Numbered from the stretch's first letter, positions 24,035-32,476 are shown. The stretch is 36,154 bases of DNA from Chloroflexota bacterium (GCA_026707225.1 JAPOXG010000083.1:1-36154); one strand, 5' to 3'. Numbers and translations: made by a program. Notes: generated from the sequence alone by a model not told the origin.

Positions 24035-24946
24035 CTAGAGGCTTATCTTCCGCGTCGGATCCTCGATGCCGACGCGCTTGAGCAGCCAGTCGATCTCGGC
24101 CTGCGTGCCGGCGTCAATGGGGTTGAAGGGTGGGCGCGGCGTCGCATTCTGGATGGCGCCGCGGCGCTGGAGGAAGGCTTTTCGTATAGTCAAATTAATC
24201 AGCGGCTGATTCTCATAGCGAATCAGCGGCAGGTATTTGTCGAAGATCGCTTCGGCCTCTTGCACCCGGTTCCCTCTGAAAGCCTCGTAAACCGCCACCA
24301 GGATCTCGGTGAAGGCAAAGCCGGTCATGGTGCCCGAGGCGCCGCGTCCCAATTCTTCCAGCAGGAACATGCCGCCCAGCCCGCCGAAAATCTCGAACTG
24401 GTCTGTGCAAGCTCGAATAGCGTCGATCTTCTGCATCAGGGGCGGATCTTCCAGCTTGAGGTAGCGCGCGTTGGGAATCGCTTCGGCGATCTGCGCCAGG
24501 ACCGCTGGCGACATGATCACATCGTTGACCGGCGGAAAGTCCTGCACCACGATCGGCCCGCTGATCGTCTCGGCGATCTCGCTGTAGAAGGCGAGGATAG
24601 CAGGGTCGGATTTGTCTTCCAGCGGCGGTGGCGCGATCATCACGCCATCGGCGCCCGCGCTGAAAGCCGCTGCGCTCAACGCGATGCAAGTTGAAAGCTC
24701 GCTGTGGCTGGCGCCCACGACGATGGGAATGGTGCCGGCTACGGTCGATACGACGGTGTCCATGACCGCCCGGCGCTCATCGACGCTGAGCTTGGCCGCC
24801 TCGCCCATGACGCCGAGGATGGTCAAACCACCCGCGCCCACGTCCATCTGGAAGCGCACCAGCCGCCGCAAGCTCTCGAAGTCGACGGCGTAATCGTCGC
24901 AGAAGGGCGTCGCCAGGATGTTGAAGATGCCGCTAATCTTGCCCAC
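24035..24946 (-). CDS. DapA-superfamily lyase/aldolase with altered active site
   Basis: A 303-residue TIM-barrel protein of the dihydrodipicolinate synthase/N-acetylneuraminate lyase family, class I enzymes that form a Schiff base with a keto acid. The lysine is present (Lys164 in RYLKLEDPP). The rest of the DapA triad is not: GVMGE replaces GTTGE, QDFPP (Gln135) replaces YNVP, and APPP replaces the PYY segment. It is therefore unlikely to make dihydrodipicolinate and may be a keto-acid aldolase or hydratase. It lies three bases after the amidohydrolase gene and is last in the operon. Confidence 0.87.
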   Translation of the reverse strand: MGKISGIFNILATPFCDDYAVDFESLRRLVRFQMDVGAGGLTILGVMGEAAKLSVDERRAVMDTVVSTVAGTIPIVVGASHSELSTCIALSAAAFSAGADGVMIAPPPLEDKSDPAILAFYSEIAETISGPIVVQDFPPVNDVIMSPAVLAQIAEAIPNARYLKLEDPPLMQKIDAIRACTDQFEIFGGLGGMFLLEELGRGASGTMTGFAFTEILVAVYEAFRGNRVQEAEAIFDKYLPLIRYENQPLINLTIRKAFLQRRGAIQNATPRPPFNPIDAGTQAEIDWLLKRVGIEDPTRKISL

Positions 24947-24949
24947 GGT

Positions 24950-26188
24950 TCATGCTCCTATCATTTGTTTGCCAGCGACGTAAACCGCCGTGATGTTCAC
25001 CAATGCGGCGAGATCCTCCAGCGGGTCGCCATCGATCACGATGACATCGGCCGCCTTGCCCGTTTCCAGGCTGCCAAGCATGTGGTCGAGCTTGTTGACC
25101 TGGGCGGCGACGATGGTGGCGCTGCGCAGGGCGTCGTAGTTGTCGCGTTTGACGCCCAGCTCGACCATGAATTGGAGTTCAGGCGCGACCACATCATGGC
25201 CGACGACTGGGCTGCCGGCATCGGTGCCGAAGGCGATGGTCACACCTGCCTGCGCCGCCTTGACCAAGCCGTCAAAGCGTTCGCGGCTCTGGACAGCGGC
25301 CTGACGCTCGGTGATTTTCCATTCCGGGATGTCATGTTGGCGGGCGATATCGGCCTGCGCTTGCATCACCAGCGGCGCAAAGGTCGTCACGATGGGGATG
25401 CCCTTGTCCAGCAGCAGTTGAATCGTCTCATCGCTCATGGCGCCGCCGTGCTCAATAACATCGACGCCGAATTGAGCGACGCGGCGAATGACCCCGTCGA
25501 AGGTGGCGTGGGCGGTGATGGCTAAGCCCATGCGATGCGTTTCATCTATGACGGCGCGCAATTCTTCGTCAGTGAATTCGACGGTGTCGTGGCTGCCCAT
25601 GATCTTGATGAGATCGGCGCCGCCCTTGACTTGATCGCGCACCGCCCGCCGCATTTCATCGGGCCCGCTGGCTTCGCGGCAGCACCAGAACGTATGCCCG
25701 CCGGTCTGGATGATGGCTTCGCCGACGATGAGCAAACGCGGGCCGGGGAAGATGCCTTGCTCCACCGCTTGCTTGGCGAAGAAGTTGCTTCGGTTCATGC
25801 CCAGGTCGCGCACCAGCGTGATGCCGGCGCGCAGGCTCTTGAGCATATTGCCGGCGCATTTGTAAGCGCTGATCTCAGGCCGGTCGTAGAGCGATTGGCG
25901 CGCCAGATCGTGCACGCCATCCCAAGCCAGGTGGGCGTGCGAGTTGATTAAGCCGGGCATGACGGTCATCCCGTGGCAGTCGATGACTTCGGCAGCGACT
26001 TCGCCCATTTCGCTCATTGGACCGACCGCTGCGATTAGGCCGTCTCTAATCTCGACGTATCCGTTTTCAAAAATCTCATTGCCGCGGCAGGTCAAAAGGC
26101 GCGCGCCAGCCAGGACGCGATGCGGCGTCGGCAAATCGAACATCGGCTTGATGATTTTTTCGAAACGCCAGGCTGGTGCTTCGGGCAT
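24950..26188 (-). CDS. Metal-dependent amidohydrolase (prolidase/imidazolonepropionase-like)
   Basis: A 412-residue amidohydrolase-superfamily enzyme, a TIM barrel with a two-metal site that hydrolyses cyclic amides, dipeptides or related bonds. Metal ligands visible in order: NSHAHLAW (HxH), Lys in DLIKIMGS (likely carboxylated), His in TAHATFDG, His in VIEHGG and Asp in GTDAGSP. This pattern fits the group that includes Xaa-Pro and Xaa-Arg dipeptidases. The start is supported by TGGAGA seven bases upstream. It lies between the dihydroorotase-like gene and the DapA-like gene, so it is part of the operon. Confidence 0.88.
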   Translation of the reverse strand: MPEAPAWRFEKIIKPMFDLPTPHRVLAGARLLTCRGNEIFENGYVEIRDGLIAAVGPMSEMGEVAAEVIDCHGMTVMPGLINSHAHLAWDGVHDLARQSLYDRPEISAYKCAGNMLKSLRAGITLVRDLGMNRSNFFAKQAVEQGIFPGPRLLIVGEAIIQTGGHTFWCCREASGPDEMRRAVRDQVKGGADLIKIMGSHDTVEFTDEELRAVIDETHRMGLAITAHATFDGVIRRVAQFGVDVIEHGGAMSDETIQLLLDKGIPIVTTFAPLVMQAQADIARQHDIPEWKITERQAAVQSRERFDGLVKAAQAGVTIAFGTDAGSPVVGHDVVAPELQFMVELGVKRDNYDALRSATIVAAQVNKLDHMLGSLETGKAADVIVIDGDPLEDLAALVNITAVYVAGKQMIGA

Positions 26189-26217
26189 GCTAATTCTCCA
26201 TCTTCAAAATGACGGTC

Positions 26218-26243
26218 GGGCGAGCCAAGGCTCGCCCCTACAG
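26218..26243. repeat. REP-like palindrome (copy c)
   Basis: GGGCGAGCCAAGGCTCGCCC (26218-26237) is a perfect 9-base stem with a two-base loop, followed by CTACAG. It sits in the 67-base gap between two genes of the operon. The tail matches the unit at 27674. Confidence 0.7.
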
Positions 26244-26255
26244 CGATTCAAAACA

Positions 26256-27659
26256 TTAGAAGACTTGTGTGACGCGCGCCGGGTCTGGGCGCAGAAACTG
26301 GCCGTCGCCGGCGGAACCGACGATTGTCCCGTCTTGGAAAACCGTAACCCCGTTGACGATGGTTCGCTCGACTTTGCCCTTGAAGGTCATGCCGTCGTAG
26401 AGCTTGTCGCAGTCGCGCGCTTGGGTGAAGAGCATGTCGCGGTGGATCGTCGTCTCCGCGTCGGGGTCATAGATGGCGAGGTCAGCCGCGGCGCCAACCG
26501 CGATGACACCGCGTTCGGGATAGATGCCGAAGCGCTTCGCCCCGTTGGTCGCGACCAGGTCAAGCGCCATGTTGATGCTGATGCGCCCGTTCAGCGCTTC
26601 ATGCATGACGCCGAGCAGCAGTTCTTCGACGCCCGGCGCGCCCGGCGGCGCCGCCCACAGGTCTTTACGCGCGCGCTCCTTTTCCTCCACCAGGAAGGGC
26701 GAGTGATCGGTCGTGATCGCCAGCAGCGAACCATCGAGCAGCCCCTCCCAGAGGGCGACTTGGTCGGCTTCGGCGCGCAAGGGCGGATTGATCTTGGCAT
26801 AGGGACCGCAGCGTTCCAGGTCCGCTTCGGTGAAGAAGAGATAATGCGGGCAGGTTTCGGCGCTGACTGTTGAGCCAGTCGCTTGGAAGCGGCGGATGAC
26901 CGCCAGCGCTTCGGCGCCGCTCACGTGGGCGATATGCAGCTCCGCGCCGATACTCTCGTTCAGCGCCAGCAAGGTGGCGATCGCCAGCGCTTCGACGTGG
27001 GGCGGTCGCGATTCGCCATGCGCCGGCACATCATTGCGATTCGCTTCAATCAACTGCGCCGTATGCCATTCCAGCAGTTGGTTGTTCTCGGCATGGACGG
27101 CGCAGACCAAGCCCGTATCAGCGACCAGATTCAGCGCTTGATAAAGCTCCGGCACATAGGGCAGGCACAAACCCTCGAATTCGTCGTCTCTGCCTTTGGG
27201 CGCCGCCGTCATAAAAATCTTGAAGCCGATGGCGCCTTCGTCGACCATGTTGGCGATTTCGCCCGGGTCCAGCAAGCCGGGCGCGCCATACAAGCCGAAG
27301 TTGACATAGGCATCGCGTTCGCCCAGCGCCTTGCGCATGCGGAAGACCTCGCCGGTCGCGCAGCAGGGCTTCGATATCGGCATCTCAAAGACCGTGGTGA
27401 CGCCGCCGGCCGCTGCCGCCCGTGTCTCAGTGGCGAAGTCGCCACGCTGCGGATAGGCGGGGGCGCGGCAGTGAAAATGGATATCAATCGCGCCGGGCAG
27501 CAAGAGTTTGCCGCCAGCGTCAATTGTCTCGTCGGCGCTGATGCCGGCCGAATCGGCGAGCAGAGCGGCGATGCGTCCGTCGCGAATGCCTACGTCGAGA
27601 GTGGCGATATCCGTTTCCAGCACAACTTGCGCGTTTGTGATTAGGGTGTCTAGCTGCAC
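26256..27659 (-). CDS. Dihydroorotase/allantoinase-like cyclic amidohydrolase
   Basis: A 467-residue cyclic amidohydrolase that would open a ring amide such as allantoin, dihydroorotate or a hydantoin. Metal-site residues are clear: DIHFHCRAP (His61, His63), Lys in IGFKIF, VHAEN, LHIAHVSG and TTDHSPF. The length suits allantoinase or type I dihydroorotase. The start is GTG at 27659, backed by AGGAGG five to six bases upstream. Placement next to an M20 hydrolase and another amidohydrolase suggests stepwise breakdown of an N-heterocycle rather than pyrimidine synthesis; no other pyr genes are present. Confidence 0.87.
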   Translation of the reverse strand: MQLDTLITNAQVVLETDIATLDVGIRDGRIAALLADSAGISADETIDAGGKLLLPGAIDIHFHCRAPAYPQRGDFATETRAAAAGGVTTVFEMPISKPCCATGEVFRMRKALGERDAYVNFGLYGAPGLLDPGEIANMVDEGAIGFKIFMTAAPKGRDDEFEGLCLPYVPELYQALNLVADTGLVCAVHAENNQLLEWHTAQLIEANRNDVPAHGESRPPHVEALAIATLLALNESIGAELHIAHVSGAEALAVIRRFQATGSTVSAETCPHYLFFTEADLERCGPYAKINPPLRAEADQVALWEGLLDGSLLAITTDHSPFLVEEKERARKDLWAAPPGAPGVEELLLGVMHEALNGRISINMALDLVATNGAKRFGIYPERGVIAVGAAADLAIYDPDAETTIHRDMLFTQARDCDKLYDGMTFKGKVERTIVNGVTVFQDGTIVGSAGDGQFLRPDPARVTQVF

Positions 27660-27673
27660 AGAGCCTCCTCTAT

Positions 27674-27750
27674 GGGCGAGTCACCGCCTCGCCCCTACAG
27701 ATTCCGATCCAATTTGAAACCCGCAGGGGCGACTCATTGAGTCGCCCGTC
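27674..27750. repeat. REP-like palindrome pair (copy d)
   Basis: Two units in opposite directions, 27674-27704 and 27723-27750, fill the 74-base gap between the M20 and dihydroorotase-like genes. The second unit has a perfect 10-base stem: GGGCGACTCA (27727-27736) and TGAGTCGCCC (27738-27747). The stop codon of the M20 gene lies inside this stem. Confidence 0.7.
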
Positions 27751-28915
27751 CGCCTGAACGATAGGCAGCAGAATACACCGTCCGCTGCAGAAACTTGAGC
27801 AGAATGTCCGTAGTCGCATGATAATCCGCCAGCGTCACATGCTCGTCCGCCGCATGCGCGACTTCGTAGCTGCCGGGGCCAAAGATAATCATATCGCCGC
27901 GCGCCACCTCCATCAGATGCTTGGCATCGCTGCCGGGCAGGTAACCGACGGGACCGGGATCATCGTCAATGACCTCGCGCGCGCAGGCCAGAAACGCATT
28001 GGCGTAGTCGGAATCCAGCGCCGAATCGAACCAGGGCGAATAAACGAAATCGCCGATGTCGACTGTCGCTGGCGCCAGATTGACCGAATCGACTGCCGCG
28101 CGCAGTTCCGCTTGGACCGCGGCTGGATCTTCGCGCGGGATCATGCGGCGGTCCAGATAAATGGCGCAGGAATCGGGCACGGCGTTGGCGGTGCTGCCGC
28201 CCTCGATCACGCCGATATTGCAGGTGGGCGAGCCGACCACCAGATGAACGCGCTCCGAGAGCTCTCGATGATACCGGTCCAGCGCGCCGATCACTTTGGA
28301 CATGGCCACGATGGCGTTGACGCCGCGGTCGGGGTTGGTGGCATGGACGGAGACGCCCGTCGTGCGGACTGCCGCGCGCATGACGCCTTTGTGCGCGATA
28401 GCGACTTTATTGCCGGTCTGCTCGCCGACGACGATGAAGTCGCAGTGTGGCAGATGGCCCGAATCCGCCAGCCATTTACTGCCGAGTTGCCCGCCGACTT
28501 CTTCTTCGGCGGCGGCGACCAGGATGAGCGAGCCTGGTAAGCTGTCCTGCCGCGCCGCATCCATCATTGCCAGCATCATGGAGGCCAGCGGCGCTTTGTC
28601 GTCGATGCTGCCTTTGCCATAGAGCGCGCCATCACGGACGACGCCGGCGTAGGGATCGACGCTCCAGCGGTCGGCTTCGGTCGCGGCGATGGGCACGGTG
28701 TCGATGTGGGCGTGCAGCATGATCCGTGGCTCGCCCGCGCCCAGCGTGGCGATGGTGTTGAGCGCTTCGGGCTTGGCAGCCGGCGCCAGTTGCCGCAGCT
28801 CGCAGCCGATGCCGCGCATCTGCTCCGCCACAAAATCGGCGATGGCGCGGGTATCGCCCGGCGGGTTGGGCGAGGGTATCTGCACCAGCCGCCGCAAGAG
28901 CTCGACGCTATCCAT
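27734..28915 (-). CDS. M20 family metallohydrolase (ArgE/DapE/ACY1-like)
   Basis: A 393-residue zinc hydrolase that removes acyl or amino-acid groups from N-acylated or peptide substrates. Family motifs are present: LHAHIDTVP, GSIDDKAPLAS, AAEEEVGG (catalytic Glu) and a late His in HAADEHVTL. The substrate-binding lid domain is included, so length is normal. Its ATG follows the VOC gene's stop with no gap, so translation is coupled. The last residues (about RSGGRATQ) and the stop codon are supplied by a REP-like palindrome, a sign that the 3' end was extended or trimmed by repeat insertion. Confidence 0.9.
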   Translation of the reverse strand: MDSVELLRRLVQIPSPNPPGDTRAIADFVAEQMRGIGCELRQLAPAAKPEALNTIATLGAGEPRIMLHAHIDTVPIAATEADRWSVDPYAGVVRDGALYGKGSIDDKAPLASMMLAMMDAARQDSLPGSLILVAAAEEEVGGQLGSKWLADSGHLPHCDFIVVGEQTGNKVAIAHKGVMRAAVRTTGVSVHATNPDRGVNAIVAMSKVIGALDRYHRELSERVHLVVGSPTCNIGVIEGGSTANAVPDSCAIYLDRRMIPREDPAAVQAELRAAVDSVNLAPATVDIGDFVYSPWFDSALDSDYANAFLACAREVIDDDPGPVGYLPGSDAKHLMEVARGDMIIFGPGSYEVAHAADEHVTLADYHATTDILLKFLQRTVYSAAYRSGGRATQ

Positions 28916-29380
28916 CTATATGCCTTTGATGTTTTTGTACTCTTCCAGCTCTTCCGCTGTGTAGACCTGCATCAGCTCCAGCTCGACGCCGCCGGCTTCC
29001 TGCTCAAGAAAGGCGACCCAGCCTTCAGGATGGACGTGGCTGCCCGCGACCTTGCAGGCGGCGCATTCTTTCAGGGTCGCGCCTTTTGCCTGCGCCTCTT
29101 CCAGCGCGTCATCGATATTGGGCACGGCATAGCAAATATGGTGCAAGCCTTCGTAGCCGCGCTCCTTGATCCAGGCGTCGTAGCGCCCGCCCGCGTCCAT
29201 GGATTGGCAGAGCTGATACTCGACATCGCCGACATTGAAAATCGCGGTGACATTGCGCGATTTCTCATAGTCATGAATCTCGGCATCATGCCCAAGGCCG
29301 AGGAACTCCTGATATTGTCGCAGCGATTCCCGCGCGTCGTTGACGGCAAAAGCCATGTGCTTGATATATCTTTCGTGCAT
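28916..29380 (-). CDS. VOC family (glyoxalase/epimerase-like) protein
   Basis: A 154-residue vicinal-oxygen-chelate protein, similar in build to methylmalonyl-CoA epimerase. Two beta-alpha-beta-beta-beta units are seen, with possible metal ligands His in IKHMAFAV, Gln in YQLCQS, His in GLHHICYAV and Glu in GVELELMQV. The start at 29380 is fixed by AAGGAGG six bases upstream; a longer frame to 29401 would bury that site. It sits between the nitroreductase and M20 genes. Its reaction cannot be named. Confidence 0.85.
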   Translation of the reverse strand: MHERYIKHMAFAVNDARESLRQYQEFLGLGHDAEIHDYEKSRNVTAIFNVGDVEYQLCQSMDAGGRYDAWIKERGYEGLHHICYAVPNIDDALEEAQAKGATLKECAACKVAGSHVHPEGWVAFLEQEAGGVELELMQVYTAEELEEYKNIKGI

Positions 29381-29412
29381 TTTTTCCTCCTTGCGTCGCA
29401 TGCGGACGAGTA

Positions 29413-29946
29413 TTATTTGAAGCGCTCCCAGTGCGTCAGGTCGCGCCAGCTAATTTTCTTCCAGGCGCGCATGCCCGCCCCGGCAGTTTCCGCCCGGTGG
29501 CCGATGCAAATGAACATCTCTGGCGAATAAGTCTCCGGCAGATTGAGGATTATCTTCACCGCCTCCTTGCTGAATGAGGTGACGGGACCGGAGGCTAGAC
29601 CCAGGGCATGCGCCGCCAGCATCATTGTTTGCCCGGCCGTGCCAATGTCTATCAGCAGCGCGCGGTCGGTCGCGGGTAGATGGTGCTCGGCGGCGACCTG
29701 CCAATTGGTGCAGACGAGGATCAGAACCGGCGCCCGCTGGAACATGCCCGGCGAGACCAGGCGGATCAAACGGCGCGTTTCGGCGTCTTCAAGGACGATG
29801 TACCGGTTGGGCCTCAGGTTGCCGCCGCTGGGCGCCCAGCGCGCCGCCTCCAAAATGGCTTCGATCTGCTCCCGCTGGACCGGCTCGTCGGTCATCTCCC
29901 GCACGACGCGCCGCGTCTTGATGTTGTTCAGCACCGCCTCGCTCAT
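29413..29946 (-). CDS. Nitroreductase family FMN protein
   Basis: A 177-residue member of the nitroreductase/flavin reductase fold. The FMN-binding start IKTRRVVREM and the segment AARWAPSGGNLRPNRY are typical, as is the late GHRAE. It is on the short side for the family but complete. It overlaps the upstream small gene by four bases (ATGA). In catabolic operons such proteins may reduce or oxidise a ring or act as dehalogenases; here the role is open. Confidence 0.87.
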   Translation of the reverse strand: MSEAVLNNIKTRRVVREMTDEPVQREQIEAILEAARWAPSGGNLRPNRYIVLEDAETRRLIRLVSPGMFQRAPVLILVCTNWQVAAEHHLPATDRALLIDIGTAGQTMMLAAHALGLASGPVTSFSKEAVKIILNLPETYSPEMFICIGHRAETAGAGMRAWKKISWRDLTHWERFK

Positions 29947-30266
29947 GATTCGCCCTCCGCCTGGGCGCTGTGCCGCAGCAGACAGGCGGCGACCGCGCGG
30001 CAGCGTTCATCGAGGGCGGCGGTGTAACTCTCGACATCGGACATGGCCATGCGCATCTCAGGGACGCGCTCGATGTTTTCTTGCAGGAAGGCGCGCGATT
30101 TATCCGACGATCGCTCGCGGATCATGCCGCTCAGGCGCTCGGTTGCGGTCAGCAGGCGCAGGGGACCGTAATGCGCCGGCTCATCCAATTGAATCCGCGC
30201 CGACGTGATCAGAAGCGCCAGCAGTTCGACCGCCTCGTCTTCCTTCAGCACCCAATTTTCACTCAT
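29943..30266 (-). CDS. Small conserved protein, possibly DUF6092-like
   Basis: A 107-residue, largely helical protein with no motif of known catalytic role. The segment ITSARIQLDEPAHYGPLRLL resembles a family of short proteins of unknown function (DUF6092, from memory and not checked). It heads the seven-gene operon and overlaps the nitroreductase gene by four bases, so it could be a partner of that protein. AGGGGA precedes the start by about 11 bases. Confidence 0.7.
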   Translation of the reverse strand: MSENWVLKEDEAVELLALLITSARIQLDEPAHYGPLRLLTATERLSGMIRERSSDKSRAFLQENIERVPEMRMAMSDVESYTAALDERCRAVAACLLRHSAQAEGES

Positions 30267-30310
30267 CAGTCAAGCTTTCCCCTGCGCCAAGACCAAGCGA
30301 TTCAACCCGT

Positions 30311-30339
30311 TTGACAGTCAAATTCGCCTAGGTTATCAT
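30311..30339 (+). promoter_or_regulatory. Promoter of the epimerase operon
   Basis: Perfect TTGACA (30311-30316), a 17-base spacer and TATCAT (30334-30339). Transcription would start near 30346 and leave a leader of about 165 bases before the gene at 30511. The gap is divergent, so the opposite operon must start nearby on the other strand. Confidence 0.68.
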
Positions 30340-30356
30340 CTCAGCTATTATCGGGA

Positions 30357-30366
30357 TTGTCTACAA
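30357..30366. promoter_or_regulatory. Candidate GntR-family operator
   Basis: TTGTCTACAA fits the general GntR-type site (half sites TTGT/ACAA around GTCTAC). It lies just after the expected start of transcription, where a repressor would block elongation. No GntR gene is in the window. Confidence 0.38.
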
Positions 30367-30510
30367 TTTACAAGTGGACAGATTATAAGAAGCGCCGATG
30401 CCAGTGTCAAGCAATCCGCATTTTGAACCGACGCAGGCGAGCGAGCCCCTGCGCGCGCGGGCTTGCTTGGCGGGCGATCTCATTGCCTCGGCTCGGTTGG
30501 AATTAAGGTG

Positions 30511-31452
30511 ATGCGCGTCATCGTCACCGGCGCCAATGGCTTCCTCGGCGCCAATATCGTCGCCGCTTGTCTGGAAGCGGGCGTCGCCGTTGCCGCTGTC
30601 GATTTGACCTTCGACAATCCGGCTTATGAGCAGTTTGCCAGCGAGAATCTGCAGCTGATCGAATCGAACTGCGTCGATATGCCCGGTTTTGCCGCCGATG
30701 CGCTGATTCACGCCGCCTTCATCACCGCGACGCCTGAAGAACGCGACGAAACTCCAGAAGCGAATCTGCGCGCCAATATCGAACCATTGTTATCGGTCAT
30801 GGAGTATGCGCGGCGTCATGGTATCGGTCGAGAGCTTTACGTGAGTTCGGCGGCAGTCCATCGATGCAGGCGCGAATCCGTGATCGGCGAATCGCTCCCG
30901 CAGCGACCGCTTGGCGCGTATGGCGTCGCCAAAAGCCTGATGGAGCAATGGGTCGAAACCATGCGAAGTGCGCACGGGCGCGATTGCCTCTGTGTGCGTC
31001 CCGGCAGCATTTATGGTCCCTATGAGTATCGCCGCGCAACCCGCCCCAGACTGAGCAATGTCGCGCAGATGATGATATCGGCTATGACGCGGGGCGAGAT
31101 TGTGGTTGACCAACCCGCCGAACGCAGCGAGTGGACCTATGCGCCGGATATCGGGCGGGCGCTGGTCGCGCTCCTCAAAGCGGACTCGCTGAATTACGCC
31201 TTGTATCAAGTCGCGAGTGGCGATGTGATTTCAAACTTGGAACTTGCCCAAAGGATCGCCAGCCTTATGGACGGCGTGCTCGTACGGATTGCGGAGCTGG
31301 AGGCGCAACCGGTGGCGCGGTCGAGCCGATCGCGCATTTTGGAGGCCAGCCGCCTGGCGCAGGATGTCGGGTTCAGCGATTGGACGAAGATGAGCGAGCT
31401 GACGCTCAGACGAACCCTTGAGGGCATCTCACTGAGGGCTGCCGATGCTTAA
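30511..31452 (+). CDS. NAD-dependent epimerase/dehydratase (extended SDR)
   Basis: A 313-residue extended short-chain dehydrogenase that likely epimerises or dehydrates a sugar (or sugar acid), with NAD bound by VTGANGFLGANI at the N-terminus. The catalytic parts YVSSAAVH and YGVAKSLME (YxxxK) are intact, and a PGSIYGPYE segment follows. The ATG at 30511 begins exactly at the Rossmann strand MRVIVTG; the frame is open from 30463, but that extension adds nothing typical. It overlaps the next gene by eight bases, so the operon is tight. Confidence 0.88.
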   Translation: MRVIVTGANGFLGANIVAACLEAGVAVAAVDLTFDNPAYEQFASENLQLIESNCVDMPGFAADALIHAAFITATPEERDETPEANLRANIEPLLSVMEYARRHGIGRELYVSSAAVHRCRRESVIGESLPQRPLGAYGVAKSLMEQWVETMRSAHGRDCLCVRPGSIYGPYEYRRATRPRLSNVAQMMISAMTRGEIVVDQPAERSEWTYAPDIGRALVALLKADSLNYALYQVASGDVISNLELAQRIASLMDGVLVRIAELEAQPVARSSRSRILEASRLAQDVGFSDWTKMSELTLRRTLEGISLRAADA

Positions 31453-32476
31453 AGTCCTTCTCGCTGGTCTCGGCGTTCGCGGGCGACATTGGGCGGAAGT
31501 GATCACACGATCGGAACGCGCCGAGCTGGTGGCATTCGCCGATCCGTCGTCCGAGGCGCTTGCCCGCGCAATCGCAGAGTTCGGCGAGCGCCCGGCCTTT
31601 TCCAGTGCCGCTGCGGCGCTGGATTCGCTCGACCGGGTCGATGCCTTGGTGTTGGCGAACCCGCCAATGGATCGCGAGGCGATCGTTCGTTTGGCCTGCG
31701 CCCGACGCCTGCCGATGCTCATCGAAAAGCCGCTGGCTCTGAACCTCGCTGAAGCGGCGACGCTGGCGCGAATGGCCGAGACGGCCTCGGTATCGCTGAT
31801 GGTCGGGCTGAACTTCCGTTATCTGGCGGTGACGAAGGCCTTGAAGCGCCTGCTGGCTGAGAACGCTGTGGGGCCTCCAGCCTTCGCGCGCTTCACCTAC
31901 GAGCGCTGGCGCGACGGGCGGCGCCCTGATCTAAACGATTATCCCTTGGTCATGGCGCATCCGATGCTCTGGGAGCAATCCGTTCACCATTTCGATTTGA
32001 TGCGCTACGTCTATGGGCGGGAGCCGGTTCTGGTGCAGTGCCAGACCTGGAATCCGTCTTGGAGCATGTATGCGGGCGACAGCAATGTGTCAGCGCTTAT
32101 CGAGTTTGATGGGGGTCTGCGCGTGAATTACCAGGGCACATGGCAGGGCAGTTGGGCGGCGCCCGGCTTCGAATGGCGCACCGATTGCGCGGACGGCATC
32201 ATCACGCAGCGGGACGAATTCGGCGCGCTGCATTTTGCCCACCGCGATGAGGCAGAGTTAAGGTGCGTGCAGCTGCCGCCGCATGAACGCTGGATCAGCG
32301 AGACGACCGCCCTTTTCGCCGCCTATGTCGATCATGTCGTCGACGGCGCCGCGCTTCAGTGCAGCGGTCGCGATCACCTGATGTCGCTGGCGATGCTGGA
32401 AGCATGCATCCAATCGAGCGCTAACGGAGATGGCGTGCATGTGCGCGATGTCCTCCCCGGCGCCGGGAAACTGTAA
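31445..32476 (+). CDS. Gfo/Idh/MocA family oxidoreductase
   Basis: A 343-residue sugar/inositol dehydrogenase-like protein with a Rossmann start LLAGLGVRGRHWAEV and the signature LIEKPLALN. The substrate domain carries EQSVHHFDLMRYVYG, where the histidine pair is typical of the active-site helix. It shares little close sequence with the members at 5057 and 33974, so it is not a recent copy. It starts within the end of the epimerase gene. Confidence 0.88.
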   Translation: MLKVLLAGLGVRGRHWAEVITRSERAELVAFADPSSEALARAIAEFGERPAFSSAAAALDSLDRVDALVLANPPMDREAIVRLACARRLPMLIEKPLALNLAEAATLARMAETASVSLMVGLNFRYLAVTKALKRLLAENAVGPPAFARFTYERWRDGRRPDLNDYPLVMAHPMLWEQSVHHFDLMRYVYGREPVLVQCQTWNPSWSMYAGDSNVSALIEFDGGLRVNYQGTWQGSWAAPGFEWRTDCADGIITQRDEFGALHFAHRDEAELRCVQLPPHERWISETTALFAAYVDHVVDGAALQCSGRDHLMSLAMLEACIQSSANGDGVHVRDVLPGAGKL

